Source: Hyphomicrobiales bacterium
GTDB taxonomy: Bacteria; Pseudomonadota; Alphaproteobacteria; Rhizobiales; Beijerinckiaceae
DNA length: 22,959 bases
Assembly (NCBI GenBank): GCA_027489835.1
Contig: JAIXZF010000058.1
Location: 1-22,959 of the forward strand
Direction of reading: 5' to 3'
The notes beneath the pieces are model-generated. The model was not told the DNA's origin and ran no database searches. It was given only the letters and a program-made list of their open reading frames with translations. The position numbers and the translations under genes were made by a program. How positions within the stretch are numbered: the stretch's first letter is position 1; each line of letters begins with the position of its first letter. This document shows, piece after piece, positions 1-7,711 of the stretch.

Positions 1-59
1 CTCGAACCCCCGACCCCCTCATTACGAATGAGGTGCTCTACCAGCTGAGCTATTGCGGC
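1..59 (-). tRNA. tRNA-Thr (anticodon CGU), 3' end cut by window edge
   Basis: Read on the minus strand, the gene starts at 59 with acceptor 5' strand GCCGCAA, then TA, D-stem GCTC/GAGC, anticodon stem CCTCA/TGAGG enclosing loop TTCGTAA (anticodon CGT, reading ACG threonine codons). A five-base variable region and the start of the T arm (GGGGG TTCGA) follow. The T-stem 3' strand, acceptor 3' strand and discriminator lie outside the window, so acceptor pairing cannot be checked. It sits downstream of hemY on the same strand, but tRNA genes normally have their own promoter. Confidence 0.93.
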
Positions 60-77
60 GACGCGAAGCGCGCATAA

Positions 78-91
78 CAGCCGGGAGGCTG
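78..91 (-). terminator. weak hairpin downstream of hemY
   Basis: CAGCC-GGGA-GGCTG forms a perfect 5-bp stem with a 4-base loop, about 70 bases past the hemY stop. On the minus strand it is followed by TTATG, a poor U-tract. It may be a weak terminator for the heme operon or chance in GC-rich DNA. The rest of the 60-159 spacer shows no other clear signal. Confidence 0.25.
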
Positions 92-159
92 ATTGGCAAG
101 CGAGGCCTGGGCTTCCGGGTGCCGGAGGGACCCCGCCACGGCCGGCCCCGAGGCCAGCT

Positions 160-1932
160 TCAGGACTTCATGAAGCCCCAGAAGGAGCGCTTGCGCGGCG
201 CGGGATCAGGCGCACCGGGATCGTCGGGAGCGCGCGCGATTTCGGCTAGGTCGACCTTGGACGGGACGGCCGGCGACGGCGCCGATTGACCCTCGGCAAG
301 GCGCGCTTCCATGGCGCGCGCCTCCGTCGGGCGCGGCTCGCCTGTGCGCGCTTCCTGCTTCGCCATGGGCGCGGCGGGGGGCGGTGCCGGTTCGGCGGCC
401 AGAACGGCCTCGGCGACGCTGTTGCGCGCCGGCACCGCCGCCACGGGAGGCGGCAGTATCTCGGGCTCGGGCGGCGCGGCCGGGGCGCGAGCCGGCGCGG
501 GGTCAGGTATTGCCGCTGTCATCTCGCCGGGCGCGGACAACGAAGCGGATGGCGGGGCCTCGGCCGACATCGAGGCCAGCGCTTCGGATGCCGGGCTGCC
601 CTCCGGCAGCGCGCCGTCGAGGCCGTCGAGCGAAGGGCCGGCGCTGCCGAGCATCGCGGGGGGCAGCGTCCAGACGAACGCTCCCAGGCGGCCCGAGACG
701 GGCGAGACCGGCATCCAGCTTTCCGAAGCGACGCCGTCGGCCACCCAGGCATTGTCACGCGGGGCGCGCGCCGAGCGCGTCAGCCATTCGCGGGCGCGGC
801 CTGCGGGGCCATGCTCGCCATCCTCGATGCGCGCCATCAGCAGGCAGGCCCGCACCGTGGGGATGGCGGCGACCAGCGGGGCGAGCGCCTCGCGGGCACG
901 GCCGAACTCGCGGGCCTCGATCGCGGCCTCGGCGACGGCGAAGGCGCTCTCGGGGTCGGTGGGCTTCAGCTTCATCAGAGCGAGCGCCTTGTCGAGCCGG
1001 TCCCTGGCGGTGTCCCCGGCGCGCAGGCGCACATAGGCCGCAGCGAGGTCCGGGTGCGGCTGCTCGCGCCATGCGGCCTCGATCAGGCGTGCGGCCTTGC
1101 GCGTGTCGCCGCGCGCCGCCAGCATGCGCCCGGCCAGCGCCGCGGCCGGGGTCAGCCCCGGATCAAGCTTGAGCGCGTCGAGCGTCGCCGCCAGCGCGGC
1201 GCCCGGATCGATGGCCTGCTTCGACAGCGCCTCGGCGGCGAGCAGCACGGCGCGATGGCGGCGCGATTCGGCCTTGTCGCTAAGGCGCAACGCCGCCCGG
1301 CGCTCGATCGCGGTGCGGGCCTGGGCCCATTCGCCGGCGGTGGAATGAAATTCGAGCAAGGCGTCGTTGGCCCAGGCGAGCGAGGGCGACAGGCGCACGG
1401 CCTCGTCGGCGAAGGCGCGGGCCGCGACCTGATCGCCCCGCCGGCGCGCCTCGACGAACAGGCCGCGCAGGCCGAGAACGCGCGTGGCCGGCTCCTCGAG
1501 CATGTCCTTGAAGGCCGCGTCGGCGGCCGGCTTGTCGCCCGAGAGTTGCGCCGCCTGCGCGCTCAGCAAAAGGGTCAGCGGCTCGTCGGCGATGAGCTTG
1601 CGGGCGTCCGCCGCGTGGCGGCGGGCGGCGGCGGGGTCGCCCGCGCCGATGGCCACCATGCCGCGGGAGACGGCGTCAAAGCCGCGCTGACGCCGTCTCG
1701 CGCGCGAGGCGAAGGAAAAGGCCGTGGGCAGGCCCAGCAGGAAGCGCAGCGCGGACCAAAGCAGCATGCCCGCCAGCACGAGCCCGAGGACGGCGACGGC
1801 CGCCACGGCCACGGTGGTTTCGATGGTGACGCCGCCCCAGACGATGGCGACCTCGCCGGGCCGCTCGGCCAGCCACACCGCGCCGATGGCGGCTGCGGTG
1901 GCGAGCGCGAGGAAGACTAGAATGCGCAACAT
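160..1932 (-). CDS. hemY: HemY-type TPR membrane protein (heme operon)
   Basis: 590 residues. The HemY N-terminal type has two membrane helices (about residues 3-23 and 39-66), a basic stretch after the second (RARRRQR near 78-84), then a soluble helical array of TPR-like repeats to about residue 420. A Pro/Ala-rich tail (about 430-575) ends in a basic patch and SFWGFMKS. The family is encoded with heme genes in many proteobacteria; its exact role is not settled and it is unrelated to the Bacillus protoporphyrinogen oxidase also called HemY. The start lies 18 bases after the upstream hemD-fusion stop, so the two are almost certainly co-transcribed. In alphaproteobacteria a TPR protein of this type (Orf52, as I recall) is the usual neighbour of the Mic60 homologue. 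The long Pro/Ala tail is probably disordered and poorly conserved. Confidence 0.9.
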   Translation of the reverse strand: MLRILVFLALATAAAIGAVWLAERPGEVAIVWGGVTIETTVAVAAVAVLGLVLAGMLLWSALRFLLGLPTAFSFASRARRRQRGFDAVSRGMVAIGAGDPAAARRHAADARKLIADEPLTLLLSAQAAQLSGDKPAADAAFKDMLEEPATRVLGLRGLFVEARRRGDQVAARAFADEAVRLSPSLAWANDALLEFHSTAGEWAQARTAIERRAALRLSDKAESRRHRAVLLAAEALSKQAIDPGAALAATLDALKLDPGLTPAAALAGRMLAARGDTRKAARLIEAAWREQPHPDLAAAYVRLRAGDTARDRLDKALALMKLKPTDPESAFAVAEAAIEAREFGRAREALAPLVAAIPTVRACLLMARIEDGEHGPAGRAREWLTRSARAPRDNAWVADGVASESWMPVSPVSGRLGAFVWTLPPAMLGSAGPSLDGLDGALPEGSPASEALASMSAEAPPSASLSAPGEMTAAIPDPAPARAPAAPPEPEILPPPVAAVPARNSVAEAVLAAEPAPPPAAPMAKQEARTGEPRPTEARAMEARLAEGQSAPSPAVPSKVDLAEIARAPDDPGAPDPAPRKRSFWGFMKS

Positions 1933-1950
1933 GAGCTGTTCCCCGTCCCG

Positions 1951-4173
1951 TCAGTTCGCGCCGGACAGCGCCTTGACGGCGTCGTCGGCGAGCGCGCGGA
2001 GCCCCGCCTGAGCCTCGGCCCGGGCGCGGACGGGAGCCATCCAGCCCTCGCTCGCCCGGCGGGGCGGCTCGGGCAGGCTTCCCCACGCCGCGAGCGCGGC
2101 GGCCGCGTCCTCGCGCCTCAGCGCCTCGTCGAGCCTCGCGACCAGACCGGCCGGCGACGCGGTCTCGCCCGCGCCGGTGGAGCGCACGCGCACGAGGCCG
2201 TCGAACAGCCCGAGGAGCCGTCCTCCCCAGCCAGGGTCGACGCCGGAGGGGGCGGTGGCGATGTCACGCAGGCCCCTGATCTCGCCGCGCAGGCCCGCGA
2301 GCGGCGGCGCGCTACCGTCGGCCAGGGCGGCGAGAGGGGCGAGCCGCTCGCGCGGGACGCCGAGGGAGGCGAGCGCGGCAAGATCGCCCGCGAAGGGCTG
2401 GCTTGAGGACAGCGCCCGGCCGATGCGCTCGGTCAGCAGCAGCCGCGCCGCGGCCGAGGCCGCCGCGCTCGGGCCGCTGGCCGAGCGGGCGAGGCGCTCG
2501 ACCTCGGCGATGCGGGAGACGGCGCCCTGGGCGGCGCCGGCGGCACCCTCGGCGGCGGCCTGGGCGCGGGCGATGCGCTGGTCGATGTCGGCCAGCGCCG
2601 CCGGCGGGAGCGACGCCGCGGTCGCGGGCGCGGCGGGACTGGCGGGAGCCGATGGCCGGGCGGCCACCTCGCCGAGCCTGCGCTCGGCGGCATCGAGGCG
2701 CTGGGCGAGGGCCGCCGCCTGCGACGTCGCGGCGTCGACCGCGGCCTTGAGGGCCGGATCGGGCACAGCGGCTGGCGAAGCCGGGGCCGCAATGCGCTGC
2801 GCCTCCAGCCGCGTCAGGCGGGCGGCGATTTCGGCGAGCGTCGGCGAATTGGGCAGCCTGATCCCGACGCTGTTGAGCACGGGCGCGGTGAAGATCAGCG
2901 CCACGGCGCCGATGATGCCGCCGATCAGGCCCGCGCCGAGCAGCGAGCCGATTCCCCGTCCAGGCGAGGAGGAGGCGGCTCCGCCCGAGCGCGGCACTGC
3001 GGCACGCGGGGCGCCGGCGGCCGGCATCGGCTGGGGCGAGGACGCGCCAGCGGCCGGGCCAGGAGAGCCGTCGGCGGCAGGCGGGGCGGCGGCATGCTCC
3101 GCCATCTCCCGGCGTGGACCGGCCTCCGCCTCAGCCTTGGCTTCGGCAAAGGCCTTGGCTTCGACCTCGGCCTTCATGCCGGCTTTGGCCACGGCTTCGG
3201 CATCGGTCCCTTGCGTGACGTCGGCCCTGGTCCCGGGACCTGTCTCGGAGACCGGCGCGGCAGCGGCTTCGACCGGCGCGCCCGACGCCGGGGCCGGGAT
3301 GGCCTGCGATCCGCCGCGGCGGGACCTTGCGGCCTTCGCCGGCGCGCCGCCGTCCCCTTCCGTGCTGGCTGCCATGGCCGTGTCCGCCTCGTTCGGTTGC
3401 GCCGCACCATGGCCCGGCCCTTCCACCGCTGGCAAGGGCTCATCGCGGAGCGGAGTGTCGCGAGCCGGCGTCGGAGCGGCGAGCGCGAGCAGGCTGTCCT
3501 CGTCGGGATGCGCAGCGACGCGGATGTCCGAACAGCCAGCGGCCCGCAAGGGCTCGGCGACGTCCTCCGAGAGGCACAGATGGCCGAGGCCAGCGATGCC
3601 CTCCCGAAGGCCGGCCGCCTCGCCCAGCGCGAGGAAGGTCTCGCTGGCGCGGCGGGAAAAATGCAGCACGGCAGCGACAGAGCCGTCGGCGACCCCTACG
3701 CGCGCCGCTTCCGGCAGCGCCGGGACGGCTTTGGCGCGATAGCGCAGCCAGGTCGCAATCTCGTAGCCTGCGCGCGACAGCGCCGCGGGGAGCGCATCCT
3801 TGTGGTCTTCGCCGACGGCGAGCAGGATGCGGTAGCGCGGCTGGACGAGGCCCATGACGAGCCGGGTCAGGGCGCGCTGGTCGCCCGAGGCCGAGGTGAC
3901 GCTGGTGAAGCCTGCGGCGCTCACCGCATCCGCCGTGCGGTCGCCCACGGCGAAGACCGGCAGTTCCGGCGGCAGGTCGGCGGCGGCCGGCGACAGTCCC
4001 GCCGCGCCGTTCGGGCTGGTGATCAGCAGCGCGGCGAAGCGTCCCGCCGGACGCGGCGTTCCGGTCGGCACGATGGCGAACAGGGGCGCGGACAGCACAT
4101 CGACGCCGCGACGCCGCAGGGCCTCGACGGTGCGGCTGGCGCCGGGCTCGGGGCGCGTGACGAGAAGGCTCAT
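1951..4173 (-). CDS. hemD: uroporphyrinogen-III synthase fused to mitofilin/Mic60-like membrane domain
   Basis: 740 residues, about three times the length of a plain HemD. Residues 1-232 look like uroporphyrinogen-III synthase (start MSLLVTRPEPGASRT; ITSPNGAAGL near 51-60; VGDRTADA near 76; HFSRRASETF near 171), which closes hydroxymethylbilane to uroporphyrinogen III. Residues 233-408 are an Ala/Pro/Glu/Lys-rich linker. A single membrane helix lies at about 409-432 (GAGLIGGIIGAVALIF). A coiled-coil-prone region (about 445-570) and a C-terminal domain (about 580-740: LLTERIGRAL, LRGEIRGL, GLFDGLVRVR) match alphaproteobacterial mitofilin/Mic60 (COG4223) proteins. Topology would place HemD in the cytoplasm and the coiled coil in the periplasm. 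These are usually two adjacent genes in relatives; here the frame is continuous. GAGGA lies 8 bases before the ATG, and hemC ends 36 bases upstream. A second internal start for the membrane part cannot be excluded. Confidence 0.88.
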   Translation of the reverse strand: MSLLVTRPEPGASRTVEALRRRGVDVLSAPLFAIVPTGTPRPAGRFAALLITSPNGAAGLSPAAADLPPELPVFAVGDRTADAVSAAGFTSVTSASGDQRALTRLVMGLVQPRYRILLAVGEDHKDALPAALSRAGYEIATWLRYRAKAVPALPEAARVGVADGSVAAVLHFSRRASETFLALGEAAGLREGIAGLGHLCLSEDVAEPLRAAGCSDIRVAAHPDEDSLLALAAPTPARDTPLRDEPLPAVEGPGHGAAQPNEADTAMAASTEGDGGAPAKAARSRRGGSQAIPAPASGAPVEAAAAPVSETGPGTRADVTQGTDAEAVAKAGMKAEVEAKAFAEAKAEAEAGPRREMAEHAAAPPAADGSPGPAAGASSPQPMPAAGAPRAAVPRSGGAASSSPGRGIGSLLGAGLIGGIIGAVALIFTAPVLNSVGIRLPNSPTLAEIAARLTRLEAQRIAAPASPAAVPDPALKAAVDAATSQAAALAQRLDAAERRLGEVAARPSAPASPAAPATAASLPPAALADIDQRIARAQAAAEGAAGAAQGAVSRIAEVERLARSASGPSAAASAAARLLLTERIGRALSSSQPFAGDLAALASLGVPRERLAPLAALADGSAPPLAGLRGEIRGLRDIATAPSGVDPGWGGRLLGLFDGLVRVRSTGAGETASPAGLVARLDEALRREDAAAALAAWGSLPEPPRRASEGWMAPVRARAEAQAGLRALADDAVKALSGAN
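3134..3163. repeat. 12-bp direct repeat in the HemD linker coding region
   Basis: GCCTTGGCTTCG occurs at 3134-3145 and again at 3152-3163, an 18-bp period, with degenerate relatives out to about 3207. On the coding (minus) strand it encodes the Lys/Glu/Ala-rich part of the linker (motif EAKA, around residues 335-350). This looks like linker growth by slippage or small duplications. Confidence 0.55.
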
Positions 4174-4209
4174 GCGGTCGGTCCTCGGCCGTCACGCGGG
4201 ACGGTTCGT

Positions 4210-5151
4210 TCAGGCATACACCCCGGACGGGGCGCGGGAGCGCAGGTCGCGGCCGAGTTCCTCGCCCAGCCGCGCGGCGTCGGCGGCCGGTCCGGAGAGT
4301 TCGCCCGCGGCGGAGCCGGAGCCATCTGGCGATAGAATGAGGCCTTTCAGCGTCAGCCTTCCATCCGCCAGCACGGCATGCCCGGCGATGGGGGTGCGGC
4401 AGGAGCCGTCCAGCACCTTCAGCATGGCGCGCTCGGCGGTGACGCAGGCCCCGGTCGCCGCGCAGGACACGGAGGCGATGGCGGCAGCGGCCGCTTCGTC
4501 ACCCAGACGGATGACGAGGCCGATCGCGCCCTGCCCGACCGCCGGCAGCATCTCGTCGATGGAGAGCACGGCGCTGGCCCTGTCCGCGAGGCCGAGGCGG
4601 CGCAGGCCGGCGATGGCCAGAAGCGTCGCGTCGAAGCGGCCGGCCATCACCTTCTCGAGGCGCGTGCCGACGCTTCCGCGCAACAGCTCGACCTCGCAGT
4701 CGGGCCTGAGGCGCTTGACGATGGCCTGCCGGCGCAGGGAGGCCGAACCGATGCGGGCGCCGGCCGGCAGGTCGACGAGGCCGCCGAGGGGCCCTCGCGC
4801 GATCAGCGCGTCGCGTGCATCCTCGCGCGGCAGGTAGCCCGCCAGCTCCAGCCCCTCGGGCAGCTCGGTCGGCAAATCCTTGGAGGAATGGACCGCGATG
4901 TCTACCCGGCCGGCGAGCTGCGCGGCGTCGATCTCCTTGGTGAAGAGGCCCTTGCCCCCGGCTTCCGACAAGGCCCGGTCCTGGATCTGGTCCCCGGTGG
5001 TGCGGATCACCTCGAGGGGGAAATCCTCCTTGGGCCGGCCCAGCGCTTCGGCCAGCCTGCCGGCCAGTTCATGCGCCTGGGCAAGGGCGAGCGGGCTGCC
5101 GCGCGTTCCCAGAACCAGCGGCTTCGCGACGGCGTCGATCGAGAGCGTCAT
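4210..5151 (-). CDS. hemC: hydroxymethylbilane synthase (porphobilinogen deaminase)
   Basis: 313 residues, the normal family size. It condenses four porphobilinogens to hydroxymethylbilane in the cytosol. Family motifs: LGTRGSPLALAQA at the N-terminus, RTTGD, GGKGLFTKEID, DIAVHSSKDLPTELP (Lys-Asp carrying the catalytic aspartate), IGSASLRRQA, LPAVGQGAIG, and DGSCRTPIAGHA with the cysteine that anchors the dipyrromethane cofactor. One motif usually written RGNVxTR is RGSVGTR here. Two ATGs lie close together at 5157 and 5151 (ATG GGG ATG ACG); the second has a better-spaced GGA and is chosen, but 5157 (315 residues) is possible. Extension further upstream runs through non-family sequence and would overlap divergent tsaD. 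It is first gene of hemC-hemD-hemY. Confidence 0.95.
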   Translation of the reverse strand: MTLSIDAVAKPLVLGTRGSPLALAQAHELAGRLAEALGRPKEDFPLEVIRTTGDQIQDRALSEAGGKGLFTKEIDAAQLAGRVDIAVHSSKDLPTELPEGLELAGYLPREDARDALIARGPLGGLVDLPAGARIGSASLRRQAIVKRLRPDCEVELLRGSVGTRLEKVMAGRFDATLLAIAGLRRLGLADRASAVLSIDEMLPAVGQGAIGLVIRLGDEAAAAAIASVSCAATGACVTAERAMLKVLDGSCRTPIAGHAVLADGRLTLKGLILSPDGSGSAAGELSGPAADAARLGEELGRDLRSRAPSGVYA

Positions 5152-5205
5152 CCCCATTCCATTCTTGTTGGCCGGCTCCGCAGCGTGGTTGACGCGCCGG
5201 CGAGG

Positions 5206-5234
5206 TTGGCCAGTGTAGCAACCCGGACTATAGA
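5206..5234 (+). promoter_or_regulatory. candidate sigma-70 promoter for tsaD-gpsA
   Basis: In the 5158-5293 divergent spacer between hemC and tsaD, TTGGCC (5206-5211) and TATAGA (5229-5234) are separated by exactly 17 bases, about 60 bases before the tsaD start. This fits alphaproteobacterial housekeeping promoters but is only a pattern match. The same AT-richer patch reads TATAGT on the minus strand (5232-5227), without a good -35 for hemC. Confidence 0.35.
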
Positions 5235-5293
5235 GTTTCCAGCCCCTTGCCGCGCCCGCCACAGAGCGGCCCAACACAGCCGGACCTTCGACC

Positions 5294-6376
5294 ATGCGCG
5301 TTCTCGGCATCGAGACAACCTGCGACGAAACGGCCGCGGCCGTGGTCGAGCTCGACGCCGCCGGCAAGCCGCATATCCGCTCCAACGAAATCCTGAGCCA
5401 GATCGCCGCCCATGCTGCCTATGGCGGCGTCGTGCCGGAGATCGCGGCGCGCGCGCATCTGGAGGTGCTCGACCGGATCATCGCCCGTGCCCTCGCGGCC
5501 GCTGGCTGCCGGCTGGCCGACCTGTCCGGCGTCGCCGCGGCGGCCGGGCCGGGGCTGGTGGGCGGCGTCATGGTCGGGCTCACCGCGGGCAAGGCCCTGG
5601 CGCTGGTCGCAGGCAAGCCGTTCATGGCGGTCAATCACCTCGAGGGACATGCGCTCACGGCCCGGCTGACGGACGAGGTCGAATTCCCCTATCTGCTGCT
5701 GCTGGTCTCCGGCGGGCACACCCAGCTGCTCGCCGTGCGCGGCGTGGCCGACTATGTCAGGCTCGGCACCACCATCGACGACGCGGTCGGCGAAGCCTTC
5801 GACAAGGTGGCCAAGATGCTGTCGCTGCCCTACCCCGGCGGCCCCGCCGTGGAGCGCGAGGCGCTGAAGGGTGACCCCGAGGCGTTCGATTTCCCGCGGC
5901 CGATGAGCGGACGGGCGGAGCCCGATTTCTCGCTTTCGGGCCTCAAGACGGCCGTGAGGCTCGCGGCCGAGCGGCAGGCGCCCCTGTCGGACCAGGTGGT
6001 GAGCGATCTGTGCGCGTCGTTTCAGGCCGCGGCCGTGGACGTGATGGTCGAACGCACGCGCGTCGGGCTCAAGGCGTTCCGGTCCCGCTTCGGCAAGCCG
6101 ACCTGCCTCGTCGTGGCGGGAGGCGTCGCCGCCAACGAGGGCGTGAGGCGCGGGCTGACCCGCCTCGCGATGGAAGCCGGGCTCAAGCTGATCGCGCCGC
6201 CCGCCGCGCTGTGCGGCGACAACGGTGCGATGATCGGCTGGGCGGGGCTCGAGAGGCTGCGCATCGGGCTGACGGACGGTCTCGACGCGCCGCCGCGTCC
6301 GCGCTGGCCGCTGGAGGCAAGGCCGGAGCCGGCCGCCGCTCCCGATGCAGCCGCACCGGCTGGCGCGCCGGCATGA
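5294..6376 (+). CDS. tsaD: tRNA N6-adenosine threonylcarbamoyltransferase TsaD
   Basis: 360 residues, TsaD/Kae1/Gcp family. It transfers the threonylcarbamoyl group to A37 of ANN-decoding tRNAs to make t6A, working with TsaB and TsaE in bacteria. Visible: the ASKHA start VLGIETTCDET (4-14), YGGVVPEIAARAH (43-55), the metal-binding motif NHLEGH with His115 and His119, SGGHTQ (139-144), IDDAVGEAFDK (160-170), VAGGVAAN, and CGDNGAMI with the third metal ligand Asp309. The C-terminus carries an extra Pro/Ala-rich tail of about 30 residues (331-360), beyond the catalytic fold. The stop overlaps the gpsA start (ATGA at 6373-6376), implying translational coupling. It is divergent from hemC. No strong Shine-Dalgarno is visible before the ATG. 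Confidence 0.96.
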   Translation: MRVLGIETTCDETAAAVVELDAAGKPHIRSNEILSQIAAHAAYGGVVPEIAARAHLEVLDRIIARALAAAGCRLADLSGVAAAAGPGLVGGVMVGLTAGKALALVAGKPFMAVNHLEGHALTARLTDEVEFPYLLLLVSGGHTQLLAVRGVADYVRLGTTIDDAVGEAFDKVAKMLSLPYPGGPAVEREALKGDPEAFDFPRPMSGRAEPDFSLSGLKTAVRLAAERQAPLSDQVVSDLCASFQAAAVDVMVERTRVGLKAFRSRFGKPTCLVVAGGVAANEGVRRGLTRLAMEAGLKLIAPPAALCGDNGAMIGWAGLERLRIGLTDGLDAPPRPRWPLEARPEPAAAPDAAAPAGAPA

Positions 6377-7365
6377 CGCTGTTCCAGTCGATCGCGGTGG
6401 TCGGGGCCGGCGCCTGGGGCACGGCGCTCGCCAACGCGGCGGCCCGCGCCGGCCGCGACGTGACGCTGATCGCGCGCGATCCCGACCACGCGGCCGAGAT
6501 GGCCGCCACACGCAGCAATGACAGGCGGCTGCCGGGCGTCGGGCTCGAGCCCGGCGTGACGCCGACCGCCGAGCTGGGCAGGGCCGCCGCGGCGCGCGCC
6601 GTGCTGCTGGTGACGCCGGCGCAGGCGGCAGCCGGGATGGCCGAGGCGCTCGCCCTGGTGCTGAAGCCGGGCGTGCCCGTCGTGCTCTGCGCCAAGGGCA
6701 TCGACCGTGCCTCCGGGCATTTCCTGGGCGAGTTGCTGACCGACATCCTGCCCCGCCAGCCGGTCGCCGTGCTGTCGGGCCCGAGCTTCGCGGAGGATGT
6801 CTCGCGCGGGCTGCCCACCGCCGTGGTGCTGGCCTCGGCCGACGCCATCGTCGCGGAGGCGCTGGGGGGGGCGCTGTCGGGTCCGACCTTCCGGGTTTAT
6901 CACGGCACGGACGTTCGGGGCGTCGAGATCGGCGGCGCGGCGAAGAACGTGCTCGCTATCGCCTGCGGCGCGGTGATCGGGCGCGGGCTCGGCGAGAGCG
7001 CGCGCGCCGCGCTGGTGGCGCGCGGCTTCGCGGAGCTGACGCGCTTCGCCAGCGCCCATGGCGCGCGGCCGCAGACGCTGATGGGCCTGTCGGGCCTTGG
7101 CGACCTCGTGCTTACCGCAGGCTCGATGAAATCGCGCAATTTCGCCTTCGGCCACGCACTGGGACGGGGCGCGGGTCCGGCGGAGGCCGGCGGCGGCAAG
7201 CTGGCCGAAGGCGCGCTCACGGCCGGGGTTCTGGTCGAGCTCGCCGAGGCGCGCGGGGTCGAGATGCCGATCAGCCGCGAGGTCTCGCTGCTGGTGGCCG
7301 GGCGACGCAGCCTCGACGAGGCCATTGCGGGCCTGATGGCGCGCCCTACAAGAGCAGAAGACTGA
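6373..7365 (+). CDS. gpsA: NAD(P)-dependent glycerol-3-phosphate dehydrogenase
   Basis: 330 residues, normal GpsA length. It reduces dihydroxyacetone phosphate to sn-glycerol-3-phosphate in the cytosol for phospholipid synthesis. Visible: the Rossmann loop VVGAGAWGTALA (residues 9-20), the CAKGI motif (Lys108), SGPSFAEDV (135-143), GGAAKNVLAIACG with catalytic Lys191, GLSGLGDLVLT (238-247) and the C-terminal substrate-site segment KLAEGALTAGVLVELA. The ATG at 6373 overlaps the tsaD stop by four bases and directly precedes the dinucleotide fold. The open frame upstream of this ATG (to about 6010) lies inside tsaD and is not GpsA-like. It is probably in one operon with tsaD and the small gene downstream, a common arrangement in Hyphomicrobiales. 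Confidence 0.96.
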   Translation: MTLFQSIAVVGAGAWGTALANAAARAGRDVTLIARDPDHAAEMAATRSNDRRLPGVGLEPGVTPTAELGRAAAARAVLLVTPAQAAAGMAEALALVLKPGVPVVLCAKGIDRASGHFLGELLTDILPRQPVAVLSGPSFAEDVSRGLPTAVVLASADAIVAEALGGALSGPTFRVYHGTDVRGVEIGGAAKNVLAIACGAVIGRGLGESARAALVARGFAELTRFASAHGARPQTLMGLSGLGDLVLTAGSMKSRNFAFGHALGRGAGPAEAGGGKLAEGALTAGVLVELAEARGVEMPISREVSLLVAGRRSLDEAIAGLMARPTRAED

Positions 7366-7382
7366 AACGGGACGTCATCGCC

Positions 7383-7688
7383 ATGGATTTCCTCACCAAG
7401 ATCGCCAAGGGCCTCGCCGCCGTGCAGGCCACGGTCGGCTCGGACGAGCTCGGGCCCAAACAGCCTCTGACGCTCGAAGCCGGCGGCACGCTGAATCTGC
7501 AGGCGCGGCGCAAGCGCGAGACCCAGCAGCGCATCGTGCGGCTCGAGACGCCGCTCGGCGAGGGCCTCGCCCGCATCGACCTCAGCGCAGCCGACGCGCG
7601 GGCGCTGGCGGAGGCGCTGACGGCCTTTGCCAACAGCGTGGCGGACGATGCGAGGCCTGTCTCCGCGCTGCCCCGCAGCACGGATTGA
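7383..7688 (+). CDS. hypothetical protein, 101 aa
   Basis: I do not recognise the family. The protein is soluble, without signal peptide or membrane helix: a short amphipathic N-terminus (MDFLTKIAKGLAAVQA), a basic middle (RRKRETQQR near residues 41-49), a likely beta pair (VRLETPLGEGLARIDLS) and an Ala-rich C-terminal helix (ADARALAEALTAFANSV). There are no cysteines and no obvious catalytic motif. It lies 17 bases after gpsA and 23 bases before the EVE gene, all on the same strand, and its codon use matches the neighbours, so it looks like a real operon member. Relatives often have a YciI-like gene between gpsA and the EVE gene, but this sequence does not look like YciI. The ribosome site is weak (GGGA about 12 bases upstream). 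Confidence 0.7.
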   Translation: MDFLTKIAKGLAAVQATVGSDELGPKQPLTLEAGGTLNLQARRKRETQQRIVRLETPLGEGLARIDLSAADARALAEALTAFANSVADDARPVSALPRSTD

Positions 7689-7711
7689 ACCGACCGGGAC
7701 CGAACAGCGCA

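Noticed and set aside
286..1920. Long plus-strand open frame opposite hemY (544 codons)
   Set aside because: It is Arg/Gly-rich with no domain and lies opposite a clear HemY frame; high G+C removes stops from the opposite strand.
2177..4335. Long plus-strand open frames opposite the hemD fusion
   Set aside because: Low-complexity Ser/Ala/Arg translations without motifs; the minus-strand frame has recognisable HemD and mitofilin-like parts.
5158..5385. N-terminal extension of HemC to a start at 5385
   Set aside because: The added 76-78 residues are not HemC-like and overlap the divergent tsaD start; the family begins at the ATG pair 5157/5151.
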